Shown in pieces: positions 36,547 through 45,296 of a DNA stretch of 64,000 bases (the first letter of the stretch is position 1; every line of letters begins with the position of its first letter). The DNA comes from Burkholderiales bacterium RIFCSPLOWO2_12_FULL_65_40 (GTDB lineage: Bacteria; Pseudomonadota; Gammaproteobacteria; Burkholderiales; Burkholderiaceae_C). Under the pieces are notes generated by a model. That model made no database searches. It saw only the letters and a program-made list of their open reading frames with translations, and was not told where the DNA came from. The position numbers were made by a program, and so were the translations under genes. The stretch spans positions 62,001 to 126,000 of the forward strand of contig MESL01000007.1 of NCBI GenBank assembly GCA_001770955.1, in the 5' to 3' direction.

Positions 36547-36999
36547 TCAGACCGTCGTGGCCTTGGCCTCGTCGTAGTCTGTCTGGTAACTGGCGGCCAG
36601 TGTGGTTTTCTGCTTTTCGGTCAGCAGCTTTCCCGCCATCTGGAAGAAGCGGTGTTCTTCTTCCTGCAAGTGGTGTTCCACCTTTTCGGCCAGCTTGCGG
36701 GCCTGTGGCAGCCAGGCCGGGCTGGAGGACTCGGTCTCCTCCAGCTCTTCCACCATCTCGTCTATTTCGTGGTGCTCGGCAATGGCATGGCGTGACAGGT
36801 CCATGCCGGCATCCAGTGCCATCAGTGGCACATAGAAATGGCGGTCTTCGGCCAGTGCATGGGCGGCGAGTTCGGTTTTGAACTGATCAAACAGCTCGCG
36901 CCGCTCGGGCGTATCGCCGCTGGTTTCGGTCAGTGCGCTGTACAGCGCACGCTGGCGCTCATGGCTTTCGCGCAGGGCTTCAAAGATGGTGCGGGTCAT
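36547..36999 (-). CDS. hemerythrin HHE-domain protein
   Basis: 150-residue helical-bundle protein with two HHE-type metal sites in sequence: ESHERQRAL, then AEDRHFYVPLM (His/Glu), AIAEHHEIDEMVEELEE and EHHLQEEEHRFF. It belongs to the hemerythrin HHE cation-binding family rather than the classical bacteriohemerythrins and may bind O2, NO or iron. GGAGAA seven bases upstream supports the ATG at 36999. It converges with the heme-sensor cyclase, an appealing but unproven functional link through gas or redox sensing. Confidence 0.86.
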   Translation of the reverse strand: MTRTIFEALRESHERQRALYSALTETSGDTPERRELFDQFKTELAAHALAEDRHFYVPLMALDAGMDLSRHAIAEHHEIDEMVEELEETESSSPAWLPQARKLAEKVEHHLQEEEHRFFQMAGKLLTEKQKTTLAASYQTDYDEAKATTV

Positions 37000-37039
37000 G
37001 GGGTTCTCCGGGGTAGAGGGGGCGTGACGGAGGGCTGGC

Positions 37040-37225
37040 CTACTTGAGTGCCTTGCGCGCAGCGCCCACCCCGATGACCGCCAGCACAACAAACACCACC
37101 GCGATCACCAGGAACACCACAAACAGCAGCTTGGCAATGCCCGCTGCGCCTGCAGCAACACCGCTGAAGCCCAGGGCTCCAGCGACCAGCGAGATCAGGG
37201 CAAAAATGATGGCGTACTTCAGCAT
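37040..37225 (-). CDS. DUF1328 small membrane protein (YtjA-like)
   Basis: 61-residue integral membrane protein with two hydrophobic segments (about 3-25 and 32-55) and a short basic end (ARKALK). The start [24 protein letters not shown] and the middle glycine-rich turn are the DUF1328 signature. AAGGAG before the ATG at 37225 supports the call. It is short enough to be missed by gene finders with a length cutoff. Function unknown; relatives are often stress-induced. It lies upstream of the hemerythrin gene on the same strand, 41 bases away. Confidence 0.88.
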   Translation of the reverse strand: MLKYAIIFALISLVAGALGFSGVAAGAAGIAKLLFVVFLVIAVVFVVLAVIGVGAARKALK

Positions 37226-37341
37226 GGTGGCGGCTCCTTGTCGTATGCAGGAACGATACCGGGAGGCTGGCCACACGTCCGTCAGCGCGGGAGCGTGGTG
37301 GGTGTAGGAGAGCGCCCCGCACTCGGGAAGCGAGGGGCGCC

Positions 37342-37378
37342 AAAAGAAAAGCCGCAACGCGTGTGCGCTGCGGCTCTT
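37342..37378 (-). terminator. intrinsic terminator downstream of metK
   Basis: Minus strand AGCCGCAGCGC, a short loop, GCGTTGCGGCT, then TTTTCTTTT. It lies about 120 bases after the metK stop and isolates metK from DUF1328; the rest of the 272-bp gap shows no gene. Confidence 0.8.
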
Positions 37379-37497
37379 TGGGGCGGACACCACGCTGTGC
37401 GCAGCGAAGCCCCCTTGTCTGTCTTTTGGTCTGCGTTCACATCGCTTGCGCGATATGAACTTCGCCCACGTTCCGACACCGCGCAAGCGCGGCGGGC

Positions 37498-38679
37498 TTA
37501 CAGCCCGGCTGCAGCACGCAGTGCAGCAGCCTTGTCCGTACGTTCCCAGGTGAATTCGGGTTCTTCGCGGCCGAAGTGGCCGTAGGCGGCGGTCTTGGTG
37601 TAGATCGGGCGCAGCAGGTCGAGCATCTGGATGATGCCCTTGGGGCGCAGGTCGAACTCCGCAGCCACCAGCTTGGCGATCTCGGAGTCGGGAATCACGC
37701 CCGTGCCTTCGGTGTAGACCGTGATGTTCATCGGGTGCGCCACACCGATGGCGTAGGCCACCTGGATCTGGCACTGGCGTGCCAGGCCGGCCGCCACGAT
37801 GTTCTTGGCCACGTAGCGCGCGGCGTAGGCGGCCGAGCGGTCCACCTTGGTCGGGTCTTTGCCGCTGAAGGCGCCACCGCCGTGCGGGCAGGCGCCGCCA
37901 TAGGTGTCCACGATGATCTTGCGGCCCGTCAGCCCGCAGTCGCCCTGCGGGCCGCCGATGACGAAGCGGCCCGTGGGGTTGATGAGGTAGGTGGTGTCCT
38001 GCAGCCACTCCTTGGGCAGCACGGGCTTGATGATTTCCTCGATCACGGCCTCGATGAAGCTGGCCTTCATCTTGGTTTGTGTTTCGCTCTGGTCGGGGCT
38101 GTGCTGGGTGGACAGCACCACCGTGTCGATGCTGTGCGGCTTGCCGTCCACATAGCGCATGGTCACCTGGCTCTTGGCGTCGGGGCGCAGGAAGGGCAGG
38201 CGCCCGTCCTTGCGCAGCTGCGCCTGGCGCTCGACCAGGCGGTGCGCGTAATAGATGGGCGCAGGCATCAGTTCGGGCGTTTCGTCGCAGGCGTAGCCGA
38301 ACATCAGGCCCTGGTCGCCGGCGCCGGTGTTGAGGTGGTCGTCGCTCGCGTGGTCCACGCCCTGGGCAATGTCGTTGCTCTGCTTGTCGTAGGCCACAAG
38401 CACCGCACAACCCTTGTAGTCGATACCGTATTCGGTGTTGTCGTAGCCGATGCGCTTGATGGTGTCGCGTGCCACCTGGATGTAATCCACGTGGGCGTTG
38501 GTGGTGATCTCGCCAGCCAGAACGACCAGGCCGGTGTTGGTCAGCGTTTCGGCGGCGACGCGGGAGCGCGGGTCCTGTGTGAAGATCGCGTCAAGGATCG
38601 CATCGGAAATCTGATCCGCCACCTTGTCGGGGTGGCCTTCGGATACGGATTCCGATGTGAAGAGAAAGTCGTTCGCCAT
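37498..38679 (-). CDS. metK: S-adenosylmethionine synthetase
   Basis: Makes SAM from methionine and ATP. The 393-residue protein has the family motifs [21 protein letters not shown] with the ATP-binding His, [12 protein letters not shown], and the phosphate-binding loop region [16 protein letters not shown], so it is complete. The ATG at 38679 follows CAGGAG. It is divergent from two lipid A acyltransferase genes with 132 bases between. I see no riboswitch fold in that space by eye, although SAM/SAH elements do occur before metK or ahcY in relatives. Confidence 0.97.
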   Translation of the reverse strand: MANDFLFTSESVSEGHPDKVADQISDAILDAIFTQDPRSRVAAETLTNTGLVVLAGEITTNAHVDYIQVARDTIKRIGYDNTEYGIDYKGCAVLVAYDKQSNDIAQGVDHASDDHLNTGAGDQGLMFGYACDETPELMPAPIYYAHRLVERQAQLRKDGRLPFLRPDAKSQVTMRYVDGKPHSIDTVVLSTQHSPDQSETQTKMKASFIEAVIEEIIKPVLPKEWLQDTTYLINPTGRFVIGGPQGDCGLTGRKIIVDTYGGACPHGGGAFSGKDPTKVDRSAAYAARYVAKNIVAAGLARQCQIQVAYAIGVAHPMNITVYTEGTGVIPDSEIAKLVAAEFDLRPKGIIQMLDLLRPIYTKTAAYGHFGREEPEFTWERTDKAAALRAAAGL

Positions 38680-38811
38680 TTGAATAAACTCCTGTGTTCC
38701 GGCATTTTTGGGCGTTGCCCGAAGCCTTGGGAGCTTTGGCGAACGCTTTAGCAGATTTATTTACCGTCGCCCTGCAAGTTGCTCATTTAACTCAGCGACC
38801 CGTCCATTTTA

Positions 38812-39660
38812 ATGCCTTTCGTGTTCCGGTTTTTCTCCATCCTTCCGCTGTGGTTGCTGCACGCCCTGGGCGCGGCCATGGGCTGGGCGGCTTTCCTGGG
38901 TTCGCCTGTGTACCGCCGCCGCTTTCTTGAGAACGCCGCGCTGGCGGGTTACCGCTTCGCGCAGGTGCGCGCTGCCGTGGCCCATGCCGGGCGCATGGTG
39001 GCGGAGTTGCCACGCCTGTGGCTGGGTGCGACGCCGCCCTACAGGCTGGTGGGTGGGGCCTGTGTGGAGCAGGCCTATGCGGCCGGGCGCGGCATCGTGT
39101 TTCTCACGCCGCACCTGGGGTGCTTCGAGTTGTCGGCGCAGGCCGTGGCGCAGCGCTGGAGTGCCACGCATGGCACGATCACCGTGCTGTACCGTCCCGC
39201 ACGCCAGCCCTGGCTGGCCAAGGTGATGGAAACCGCGCGCAACCGCCCCGGCATGACGGCGGTGCCGACCAACCTGGCCGGTGTGCGCCAGATGATCAAG
39301 GCACTGCGGCGGGGCGAGGCCGTGGGCCTGCTGCCCGACCAGGTGCCGCCCGAAGGGCAGGGCCTGTGGGCGCCGTTTTTTGGCCGCGATGCCTACACCA
39401 TGACCCTGGCCGTGCGCCTGGCGCAGCAGACCGGGGCCACGGTCCTGCTGGTGCGCGCCGAGCGACTGTCGTGGGGAAGGGGCTACGTGGTTCACCTGGA
39501 GCCGATGCCGGAGCCCTTGGGAGACGCACTGGACGCCGCAGTGCTGCAGATCAACCGGGCCATGGAACATGTCATCCGCCAGTGCCCGCAGCAATACCTG
39601 TGGGGCTATGCGCGTTACAAGCAGCCGCGTGTTGAGGTGTCCGCCGGAGGTGCCGTATGA
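38812..39660 (+). CDS. lysophospholipid acyltransferase-family lipid A acyltransferase (first copy)
   Basis: LpxL/HtrB-type enzyme that adds a secondary acyl chain to lipid A at the inner face of the inner membrane. The 282-residue protein has an N-terminal membrane helix (about 5-30), the catalytic HX4(D/E) motif as His-Leu-Gly-Cys-Phe-Glu near residue 100, and RGEAVGLLPDQVPP plus a GxDAYTM block of the substrate site. It overlaps the next acyltransferase gene by ATGA. Two adjacent copies differing in the catalytic Asp/Glu suggest separate acyl positions or donors; which is LpxL and which LpxM-like cannot be told. Confidence 0.9.
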   Translation: MPFVFRFFSILPLWLLHALGAAMGWAAFLGSPVYRRRFLENAALAGYRFAQVRAAVAHAGRMVAELPRLWLGATPPYRLVGGACVEQAYAAGRGIVFLTPHLGCFELSAQAVAQRWSATHGTITVLYRPARQPWLAKVMETARNRPGMTAVPTNLAGVRQMIKALRRGEAVGLLPDQVPPEGQGLWAPFFGRDAYTMTLAVRLAQQTGATVLLVRAERLSWGRGYVVHLEPMPEPLGDALDAAVLQINRAMEHVIRQCPQQYLWGYARYKQPRVEVSAGGAV

Positions 39661-40529
39661 CCGCTCGTCTGGGGGTGTGGTTCATGCAGCAGGTGCTTGC
39701 GCGCCTGCCGTTGCCGGTGCTGCGCGCCATGGGCTGGGGGATCGGCCAGGTGCTGTTCGTGCTCGCTGCGCCGCGCCGCAAGGTCGCGCTGCGCAACCTG
39801 GAGCTGTGCTTTCCGCAGGCCACGCCCGAGCAACGCCGGGCCTGGGCGCGCGAGACCTTCGTGGTGTTCTGTCAGACCTGGCTGGACCGCGGCTGGCTGT
39901 GGGCGGCGCCGCGCGATGTGGTGCTGCAGCGGGTGCAATTGCAGGGCGCGCTGCAGGAACTGGAAGGCGATACGCCCACCATCATCTTCGCGCCGCATTT
40001 CTACGGCATGGATGCGGGCGGCCTGGCGTTGCCCTTGCGCACCACGCGGGCGTTCACCTCCATTTTCTCCACCCACCCCGACCCGGCGGTGGATGCCTGG
40101 TTCATGGCGGGACGCCAGCGATTTGGCGATGTCCGCATGCTCAACCGGGCCGACGGGGTCAAACCCATCATCTCCAACCTGCGTAAGGGCGGGCTGCTGT
40201 ACCTGCTGTCCGACATGGATTTCGGCCCGGGGGAGTCGATTTTTGTGCCTTTCTACGGCGTGCCCACAGCCACGGTGCCGTCGCTGTCGCGCTTTGCCCG
40301 GCTGGGCCGTGCCAAGGTGGTGGGCATGTACACGCGCATGACACCCACAGGGTATGTGGCCGAGATCACGCCGGCATGGGAGCACTTCCCGACCGATGAC
40401 GTGGAAGCCGACACGGCGCGGATGAACCGCGAACTGCAGCACGCCATTGACGGCATGCCCGGCCAGTATTACTGGGTACACAAGCGGTTCAAGACGCGAC
40501 CCGAAGGTGAGCCATCGGTTTACCAGTGA
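39657..40529 (+). CDS. lipid A biosynthesis acyltransferase (second copy)
   Basis: Second LpxL-type acyltransferase, 290 residues. An N-terminal membrane helix (about 13-38) is followed by RKVALRNLELCFPQATPEQRR, the catalytic His-Phe-Tyr-Gly-Met-Asp (canonical HX4D), KGGLLYLLSDMDFGPGESIFVPFYG, and a C-terminal YYWVHKRFKTRP, which is the classic ending of LpxL/HtrB. It therefore looks the more orthodox of the two. Translation is coupled to the upstream copy. The 3' end runs into repeat R9. Confidence 0.93.
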   Translation: MTARLGVWFMQQVLARLPLPVLRAMGWGIGQVLFVLAAPRRKVALRNLELCFPQATPEQRRAWARETFVVFCQTWLDRGWLWAAPRDVVLQRVQLQGALQELEGDTPTIIFAPHFYGMDAGGLALPLRTTRAFTSIFSTHPDPAVDAWFMAGRQRFGDVRMLNRADGVKPIISNLRKGGLLYLLSDMDFGPGESIFVPFYGVPTATVPSLSRFARLGRAKVVGMYTRMTPTGYVAEITPAWEHFPTDDVEADTARMNRELQHAIDGMPGQYYWVHKRFKTRPEGEPSVYQ

Positions 40530-40585
40530 AATCCGGCTCTGGCGCTTACAGGAAAAGCGCCAGCAGCTATTGATGGGATAGCAAA
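40528..40585 (-). repeat. short palindromic repeat R9, covering the hydrolase stop codon
   Basis: Minus strand TTTTTGCTATCCCATCAATAGC, then GCTGGCGCTTTTCC and GTAAGCGCCAGAGCCGGATTT; stem GGCGCTT/AAGCGCC. The TAG of the family's AATAGC motif is the stop codon of the hydrolase gene. Confidence 0.65.
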
Positions 40586-41478
40586 AAGGCGCTGAGCGCC
40601 TGCACCAGCCGCTCGGGCATTTCGTGTACCAGCCAGTGCGAGGCGCCTTCCACGCGCTGCAGTTGCAGGCGCGGCACCCAGCCCGGCAGGCCGTCGAGCA
40701 GGCAGGGCAGCAGGGCCGGATCCTCCAGGCCCCAGAGCACCAGTGTCGGCACGCTCACCGTCAGCATGGACTCGGGCAGGGTCACGGCGGCGGCTCCGGG
40801 GTCGCCTTCTCGCGGCGGGCGCAGCGGGCTGGCGCGGTAGTAGTTGCAGGCACCGGTGAGGCCCTGCTGCCACAGCGCGCGGTATTGCTGGCGCACATCA
40901 CCGGTCAGCCAGGCCGGCGGTGTGCCGTCGGGGGCGTCGAAGAAAGCGAACAGGCGGCGGAAGTCGTCCTCGGCCAGCAGCGCCTCAGCGTCGGGGCGGC
41001 ACAGGAAGTGCATGTACTGGCTGGCGGCCTGCTGCACAGCGTTGTGTTGCAACTCGCGCAGAAAGGCGCCCGGATGCGGCGAGTTGACGATGGCCAGGCG
41101 GCGCAGCAACTCGGGGTGCTGGTTGGCCAGGTTCCAGGCCACGGCGCCGCCCCAGTCGTGCGCCACCAGGCATTCGAGCGGTGCTCCGTCACCGCATTCA
41201 GCGGCGATCAGCGCCGCGAGGTCCTGCACCAGGAATTTAGGGCGGTAGGCCGACACCTCTTCCGGGCTGCTGGACGCACCGAAGCCGCGCAGATAGGGCG
41301 CCACGCAGCGGTAGCCGCCGTGTGCGGGCTGTGAAAAATGTTCCAGCAGGCCGTCCCAGATGAAGGCACCTTCGGGGAAGCCGTGCAGAAACAGCAGCAC
41401 GGGGCGCCCGCGTTCGCCGCTCACACGGCAGTGCAGGGTGGTGCCGTGCGGCAGGGGGATGTCGGTGCTGGCGATCAT
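40567..41478 (-). CDS. alpha/beta hydrolase, epoxide hydrolase-like
   Basis: 303-residue hydrolase. HGFPEGAFIWDGLL is the oxyanion HGxP motif, Asp108 in AHDWGGAVAW the nucleophile, and GASHWLVHE the C-terminal catalytic His, an Asp-nucleophile pattern typical of epoxide hydrolases and haloalkane dehalogenases rather than esterases. The ATG at 41478 is the natural start; an upstream ATG at 41532 would add residues encoded only by repeat R10. The stop codon lies inside repeat R9, so both ends of the gene touch repeats. Substrate unknown. Confidence 0.86.
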   Translation of the reverse strand: MIASTDIPLPHGTTLHCRVSGERGRPVLLFLHGFPEGAFIWDGLLEHFSQPAHGGYRCVAPYLRGFGASSSPEEVSAYRPKFLVQDLAALIAAECGDGAPLECLVAHDWGGAVAWNLANQHPELLRRLAIVNSPHPGAFLRELQHNAVQQAASQYMHFLCRPDAEALLAEDDFRRLFAFFDAPDGTPPAWLTGDVRQQYRALWQQGLTGACNYYRASPLRPPREGDPGAAAVTLPESMLTVSVPTLVLWGLEDPALLPCLLDGLPGWVPRLQLQRVEGASHWLVHEMPERLVQALSAFLLSHQ

Positions 41479-41546
41479 TTTGCTATCGAAAGTGAAGCTA
41501 CTGACGCTTTCTATATAAGCGCCTGAAGCCATTTTTTCTGAAAATG
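41476..41546 (+). repeat. short palindromic repeat R10, upstream of the hydrolase gene
   Basis: TTTTGCTATCGAAAGTGAAGC, then CTGACGCTTTCTATATAAGCGCCTGAAGCC and TTTTTTCTGAAAATG. It abuts the hydrolase start and can be read as an unlikely N-terminal extension. Confidence 0.62.
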
Positions 41547-41573
41547 AAACCGCCGCTGCCCGGCGCCAGGCCT

Positions 41574-42311
41574 TTAGTCCCCGTGGTCGGGGGCGTCGGC
41601 CTCTTCGGGCTCGGCGGGGGCCGGTGGTGCGGCGGCGTCCGTCGCCGGGTGGGCCCACTGCCAGAGCAGCAGCGCGGTTTCGTCCACGCCCTGTTTCTTG
41701 AGCGCGGAGAACATCTTCACCTCGCCGCCGCCCGCCTGCAGTCGCCCAATGGACAGCGCCTTGGCCTGCTCGGCGCGGGTGAGCTTGTCGGCCTTGGTCA
41801 GCAGGATGAGGAACTTCAGTCCTTCTTCGACGCGCGGGCGCACCACTTCGAGCAAGGCTTCGTCCAGCCCGGTCAGGCCCAGGCGGGGGTCGCACAGCAG
41901 AACGATGCCGGTCAGGCTGGTGCGGCTGACGAGGTAATTCACCATCACCCGCTGCCAGCGCTGCTTGTCGGTGCGCGAGACGGCGGCGTAGCCGTAGCCG
42001 GGCAGATCGGCCAGCACCGCGTCTGTCTGGCCCTGGCGGCCGAGCGAGAACAGGTTGATGTGCTGCGTGCGCCCCGGTTTCTTGGAGGCAAAGGCCAGCT
42101 GCTTCTGCTGCGTCAGTGCATTGATGCACGAGGACTTGCCGGCGTTGGAGCGGCCGACGAAGGCAATCTCGGGCACCTCCACCGGGGGCAGCTGGTTCAG
42201 TTGCGCGGCGGTGGTCAGAAAGCGTGCGGTGTGCATCCAGCCCACGGCGGCCCGGGCATCGGCTGCGGGCGAAACGGGGCCAGCATCTGGCGCGGGAACG
42301 GAGGGATTCAT
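41574..42311 (-). CDS. engB: ribosome biogenesis GTPase EngB (YihA/YsxC)
   Basis: Essential GTPase involved in late 50S subunit assembly. The 245-residue protein has the G1 P-loop GRSNAGKS (53-60), the switch region KPGRTQHINLF, G3 DLPGYG, G4 TKAD and G5-like SALKK, all in EngB order. Compared with the core family it has a longer N-terminus and an acidic Ala/Pro-rich C-terminal tail. It is divergent from the cytochrome c4 gene with 73 bases between. Confidence 0.95.
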   Translation of the reverse strand: MNPSVPAPDAGPVSPAADARAAVGWMHTARFLTTAAQLNQLPPVEVPEIAFVGRSNAGKSSCINALTQQKQLAFASKKPGRTQHINLFSLGRQGQTDAVLADLPGYGYAAVSRTDKQRWQRVMVNYLVSRTSLTGIVLLCDPRLGLTGLDEALLEVVRPRVEEGLKFLILLTKADKLTRAEQAKALSIGRLQAGGGEVKMFSALKKQGVDETALLLWQWAHPATDAAAPPAPAEPEEADAPDHGD

Positions 42312-42384
42312 GGGTTGATTGGATGCGTTGGAGCCTCATTGTAGAATCGCACGGTTTAGCGCCACCACCAACAAGTCCCTCGAT

Positions 42385-43011
42385 ATGAAGTTGCTCGCCT
42401 CCTTGCTCATGGCTGCCGTGCTGGCAGCTCCCGCTTTCCCGGCTTTCTCTGCAGGCGCCGCCGCTCCGGCCAAGGCCGACCTCGCCAAGGGCGAAGCCAG
42501 CTATTCCACGGTCTGCGTGGCCTGCCATGCCGCTGACGGCAATTCGAGCATCGCCGAGAACCCCAAGCTGGCGCAGCAACACCCTGAATACCTCGTCAAG
42601 CAACTGCAGGAGTTCAAGTCCGGCAAACGCGCCAGCGCCGTCATGCAGGGCTTTGCCTCCATGCTGTCGGACGAAGACATGAAGAACGTGTCCGCCTGGC
42701 TCGCTTCCCAGCCCTCCAAGGAAGGTGCGGCCAAGGACAAGGCGCTGGTCGCCCTGGGTGAGCGCATCTACCGTGGCGGCATTGCCGACCGCAACATTGC
42801 CGCCTGCGCGGGTTGCCACAGCCCCAACGGTGCCGGCATTCCTTCGCAGTATCCCCGCCTGTCGGGCCAGCATGCGGTCTATACCGAGCTGCAGCTCAAG
42901 GCTTTCCGTGACGGCACGCGCAACAACAATGTCCAGATGACGGGCGTGGCCGCCAAGCTGAACGACCGCGAAATCCGCGCCGTGTCGGACTACATCGCCG
43001 GCCTGCGCTGA
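42385..43011 (+). CDS. diheme cytochrome c4
   Basis: Periplasmic electron carrier to terminal oxidases. The 208-residue precursor has a cleavable signal peptide (about 1-22, ending FSA-GAA) and two class I cytochrome domains with CVACH (44-48) and CAGCH (141-145) and Met ligand regions (GFASMLSDEDM; NNVQMTGVA). A tandem of two similar halves and the length define c4. The ATG at 42385 is preferred since it starts the signal peptide; the frame is open upstream. It ends before a strong terminator and the System II maturation genes that would attach its hemes. Confidence 0.94.
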   Translation: MKLLASLLMAAVLAAPAFPAFSAGAAAPAKADLAKGEASYSTVCVACHAADGNSSIAENPKLAQQHPEYLVKQLQEFKSGKRASAVMQGFASMLSDEDMKNVSAWLASQPSKEGAAKDKALVALGERIYRGGIADRNIAACAGCHSPNGAGIPSQYPRLSGQHAVYTELQLKAFRDGTRNNNVQMTGVAAKLNDREIRAVSDYIAGLR

Positions 43012-43081
43012 ATGTTTCGCGCTGCGCCTGGCGAATAACCGCCAGCGCACGGAACCAACCGCCAAAAACAAACCCCAAAGC

Positions 43082-43120
43082 GGGCGGGCCCATCCTCAGG
43101 ATGGCCCGCCCTTTTTCTTT
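43082..43120 (+). terminator. intrinsic terminator after cytochrome c4
   Basis: GGGCGGGCCCATCC (82-95 of this kilobase) pairs with GGATGGCCCGCCC around a 3-base loop, one C bulged, followed by TTTTTCTTT. It separates the c4 transcript from resB. Confidence 0.88.
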
Positions 43121-43142
43121 CGGCGCTGCATACTTCTCTTCC

Positions 43143-45296
43143 ATGTCTGAAACCACCCACGGCGTGCGCATCCGCACCGGCTCGCAGGCGCTGCGCACGG
43201 GCATCGAGTTGCTGTCGTCCATGCGCTTTGCCATCGCGCTGCTGACGGTGATCTGCATCGCCTCGGTGATCGGCACTGTGCTCAAGCAGCACGAGCCGAG
43301 CATCAACTACGTGAACCAGTTCGGGCCGTTCTGGGCCGAACTGTTCGCCACGCTACAGCTCAACGCGGTCTACAGCGCCTGGTGGTTCCTGGTGATCCTG
43401 GCGTTTCTGGTCATCAGCACCTCGCTGTGCATCACGCGCAACACGCCCAAGATCCTGGTGGATTTGCGCACCTACAAAGAGAATATCCGCGAGCAGAACC
43501 TGCGCGCCTTCCACCACAAGGCCCAGGCCACGCTGGCGCAGGACGCCGCCACCGAGGCCCAGCGCATCGGCCAGATGCTCGTGGGTGGCGGCTGGAAGGT
43601 CAAGCTCCAGCAGCGCGACACCGCTGCCGGCCCTGGCACGGGCTGGATGGTGGCCGCCAAGGCGGGCGCGGCCAACAAGATCGGCTACATCGCCGCACAC
43701 AGCGCCATCGTGCTGGTGTGCATCGGGGGGCTGCTCGACGGCGACCTGATCGTGCGCGCACAGATGTGGCTCAACGGCAAATCCACCTTTGCGGGCGGAG
43801 GCATGATTGCCGACGTGCGCCCCGAGCACCGCCTGAGCGCCAGCAACCCGACGTTCCGGGGCAACCTGCTGGTGAGTGAGGGCACGCAATCGAGCACGGC
43901 CATCCTGAGCCAGTCCGATGGCATCCTGATCCAGGAACTGCCGTTTTCGCTGGAGCTGAAAAAATTCATCATCGAGCACTACCCCTCGGGCATGCCCAAG
44001 CTGTTCGCCAGCGAAGTGGTCATTCACGACAAGGCCACGGGCGAAAAGACAGAGCGGCGCATCGAGGTCAACCACCCAGCCAACTTCAAGGGTATCGAGA
44101 TTTACCAGTCCGGCTTCGACGACGGCGGCTCGGCCGTGACCTTGCGTGCGCTGCCCATGGCGCCCGGGCTGGAGCCGTTCGAGGTGCAGGGAGTGATCGG
44201 CAGCAGTTCGCAACCTTTGAAGGATGTGGGCGGCGAAGCGCTGTCACTGGAACTGGTGTCGCTGCGCACCATCAATGTCGAGAATTTCAACGAAGGCGGC
44301 GACACGTCGGGGGCCGATGTGCGCAAGGTCGATCTGCGCGAGTCGATCGGTTCGCGCATGGGTGCGGCCAACAAAACGGTGAAGAACAAGGACCTGCGCA
44401 ATGTGGGTCCGAGCATCGGCTACAAGCTGCGCGACGCGGCAGGCCAGGCGCGTGAGTACCACAATTACATGCTGCCCATCGACATGGGCGACGGCGGGCC
44501 CGGGCTCTTCCTGCTGGGGGTACGTGAGAACCCGGCCGAGCCGTTCCGCTACCTGCGCGTGCCCGCCGATGACCAGGGCAGCATCCAGGGCTTCCTGCGC
44601 ATGCGCCTGGCGCTGCAGGACCCGGTCGCCCGCGAGGAGGCCGTGCGCCGCTATACCGCCCTGGCCGTGGACAGCAGCCGCAAGGACATCGCCGAGCAGC
44701 TGGCGCAGTCTGCCGCCCGAGCTCTGACGCTGTATGCCGGAGGGCCGGGTGAAAATGGTGAGTACATCGGTGGCCTGCCCGCCATCTCGCAGTTCATGGA
44801 AAAGAACGTGCCCGAGGCGGAGCGCAACCGCGCGAGCGAGGTGCTGGTGCGGATTCTCAATGGCACGCTGTTCGAGCTGGCCCAGCTCACGCGCGAGCGC
44901 GCCGGGCTCAAGCCCCTTGAATCCAATGACCAGACGCTGGCGTTCATGACGCAGGCGGTCCTGTCGCTGAGCGATGCGCAGATTTACCCTGCCCCGCTGG
45001 CGTTCGAGCTGCAGGACTTCAAGCAGGTGCAGGCCAGCGTCTTCGAGGTCGCGCGTGCGCCTGGCAAGAACATCGTCTATCTCGGCTGTGCCTTGCTGAT
45101 TTTGGGCATTTTTGCCATGCTCTACATCCGCGAGCGCCGCATCTGGGTGTGGCTGGCACCGCGCGATGGCGCCACGCACGCCACCATGGCGCTGTCCACC
45201 AACCGCAAGACGATGGACGGTGACCGGGAATTCGCCCAGCTCACCGAAAAACTCATTGGGGTGGCGCCGTCGCCCCGCCACGGAGACCCTGCATGA
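43143..45296 (+). CDS. resB: cytochrome c biogenesis protein ResB/Ccs1 (System II)
   Basis: Membrane component that, with CcsB/ResC, moves heme and joins it to CXXCH motifs in the periplasm. The 717-residue protein has early membrane helices (about 20-45 FAIALLTVICIASVIGTVL and 75-100), a third near 180-200, a very large periplasmic domain, and a last helix near 640-660 (IVYLGCALLILGIFAMLYI). Motifs ASVIGTVLKQ and NHPANFKGIEIYQSGFDDGG are ResB hallmarks. The ATG at 43143 puts the first helix correctly. It overlaps ccsB by ATGA. Confidence 0.94.
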   Translation: MSETTHGVRIRTGSQALRTGIELLSSMRFAIALLTVICIASVIGTVLKQHEPSINYVNQFGPFWAELFATLQLNAVYSAWWFLVILAFLVISTSLCITRNTPKILVDLRTYKENIREQNLRAFHHKAQATLAQDAATEAQRIGQMLVGGGWKVKLQQRDTAAGPGTGWMVAAKAGAANKIGYIAAHSAIVLVCIGGLLDGDLIVRAQMWLNGKSTFAGGGMIADVRPEHRLSASNPTFRGNLLVSEGTQSSTAILSQSDGILIQELPFSLELKKFIIEHYPSGMPKLFASEVVIHDKATGEKTERRIEVNHPANFKGIEIYQSGFDDGGSAVTLRALPMAPGLEPFEVQGVIGSSSQPLKDVGGEALSLELVSLRTINVENFNEGGDTSGADVRKVDLRESIGSRMGAANKTVKNKDLRNVGPSIGYKLRDAAGQAREYHNYMLPIDMGDGGPGLFLLGVRENPAEPFRYLRVPADDQGSIQGFLRMRLALQDPVAREEAVRRYTALAVDSSRKDIAEQLAQSAARALTLYAGGPGENGEYIGGLPAISQFMEKNVPEAERNRASEVLVRILNGTLFELAQLTRERAGLKPLESNDQTLAFMTQAVLSLSDAQIYPAPLAFELQDFKQVQASVFEVARAPGKNIVYLGCALLILGIFAMLYIRERRIWVWLAPRDGATHATMALSTNRKTMDGDREFAQLTEKLIGVAPSPRHGDPA

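Noticed and set aside
41478..41532. N-terminal extension of the hydrolase from an upstream ATG
   Set aside because: The added residues would be encoded only by repeat R10, and the family core begins at the ATG at 41478.
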